Of a DNA stretch of 64,000 nt, positions 63,844-64,000 are shown piece after piece; positions within the stretch are counted from its first letter, which is position 1, and each line of letters starts with the position of its first letter. Position numbers and translations under genes: made by a program. Below the pieces are notes generated by a model. That model was given only the letters and a program-made list of their open reading frames with translations, was not told the DNA's origin and made no database searches. Origin of the DNA: Nephromyces sp. MM_2019. Its lineage: Eukaryota > Apicomplexa > Aconoidasida > Nephromycida. The DNA is taken from contig JADHZB010001399.1 of assembly GCA_015657535.1 (NCBI GenBank), positions 1-64,000 on the forward strand, written 5' to 3'.

Positions 63844-63989
63844 ATGAAAACGTCAGGAGATATAGAGAGTTCGGGTTATGTACCCCCTCCTCTTCCTGGT
63901 ACTCGTCAGACGAAGATTGACCAGGTTAAGAGCACTATCGATTCTTCTATAGATACGATGAAGGATAATATGGTGAAGATGGTTGAAAG
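63844..63989 (+). CDS. R-SNARE (VAMP/synaptobrevin-like), first exon only
   Basis: R-SNAREs drive vesicle fusion by pairing with Q-SNAREs. ATG 63844 opens MKTSGDIESSGYVPPPLPGT, a short Pro-rich leader. The first half of an R-SNARE motif follows: TKIDQVKSTIDSSIDTMKDN and then MVKMVER, matching the synaptobrevin pattern in which Arg of the ...VLER segment is the zero-layer residue. The exon ends AG|GTGAGC, so the zero-layer Arg codon is split by the intron (phase 2). The rest of the SNARE helix and the C-terminal anchor lie beyond the window. There is no longin domain in this exon, so it is of the short (brevin) type unless another start exists upstream. Confidence 0.8.
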
Positions 63990-64000
63990 GTGAGCTGGGG

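Noticed and set aside
1..64000. CRISPR arrays, bacterial operons, IS elements, transposase or reverse-transcriptase genes
   Set aside because: None is visible. The tandem repeats lack regular unique spacers and the genes are spliced eukaryotic genes.

Overview
The window looks like nuclear DNA of an intron-rich eukaryote with the standard genetic code. It is AT-rich, the genes are split by GT-AG introns, and no bacterial operons, IS elements or CRISPR arrays are visible. I think it is an apicomplexan-like alveolate. The reasons are a split gene for a mitochondrial uL13 with the core I associate with those parasites, a CARM1-type arginine methyltransferase, and a large RAP-domain protein of the type abundant in Apicomplexa. 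The species assignment is inference. All gene models were spliced by eye, requiring GT-AG borders, matching codon phase across each junction and, where possible, family motifs.

Layout. 0-1.9 kb (+): 3' end of an unidentified gene behind a 27-bp tandem repeat. 3.9-4.7 kb (+): a tentative small gene. 5.3-10.4 kb (-): complete mitochondrial ribosomal protein uL13. 14.3-20.2 kb (+): a 1056-residue, charged, apparently disordered protein of unknown function. 21.2-22.7 kb (+): a multi-pass membrane protein of unknown family. 25.0-25.9 kb (+): unidentified exons. 26.8-34.2 kb (+): PRMT4/CARM1. 35.8-36.0 and 37.5-38.2 kb (+): two very small genes. 38.4-43.4 kb (-): a PARP-like catalytic domain fused to two B-boxes and a coiled coil. 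45.4-58.1 kb (-): RAP-domain helical-repeat protein. 60.6-60.9 kb (+): a small basic protein. 63.8 kb to the end (+): first exon of an R-SNARE.

The most unusual gene is the PARP/B-box fusion. Its first B-box matches the plant CONSTANS-type (BBX) spacing exactly, its PARP triad is degenerate, and a second B-box and coiled coil follow, like a TRIM-protein module on a PARP domain. Genome-wide themes are also visible. Introns are T-rich and TG-repeat-rich on the sense strand, so base skew reports gene orientation. Several 3' splice sites sit behind polypyrimidine tracts of 100-220 bp. Some putative introns are only about 33-64 nt.

Functionally, several products point to mitochondria (uL13m, the RAP protein with a presequence-like N-terminus, two small proteins with basic N-termini). 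The others point to chromatin or RNA regulation (PRMT4, PARP/B-box) and vesicle fusion (R-SNARE). They are not organised as an operon-like pathway.
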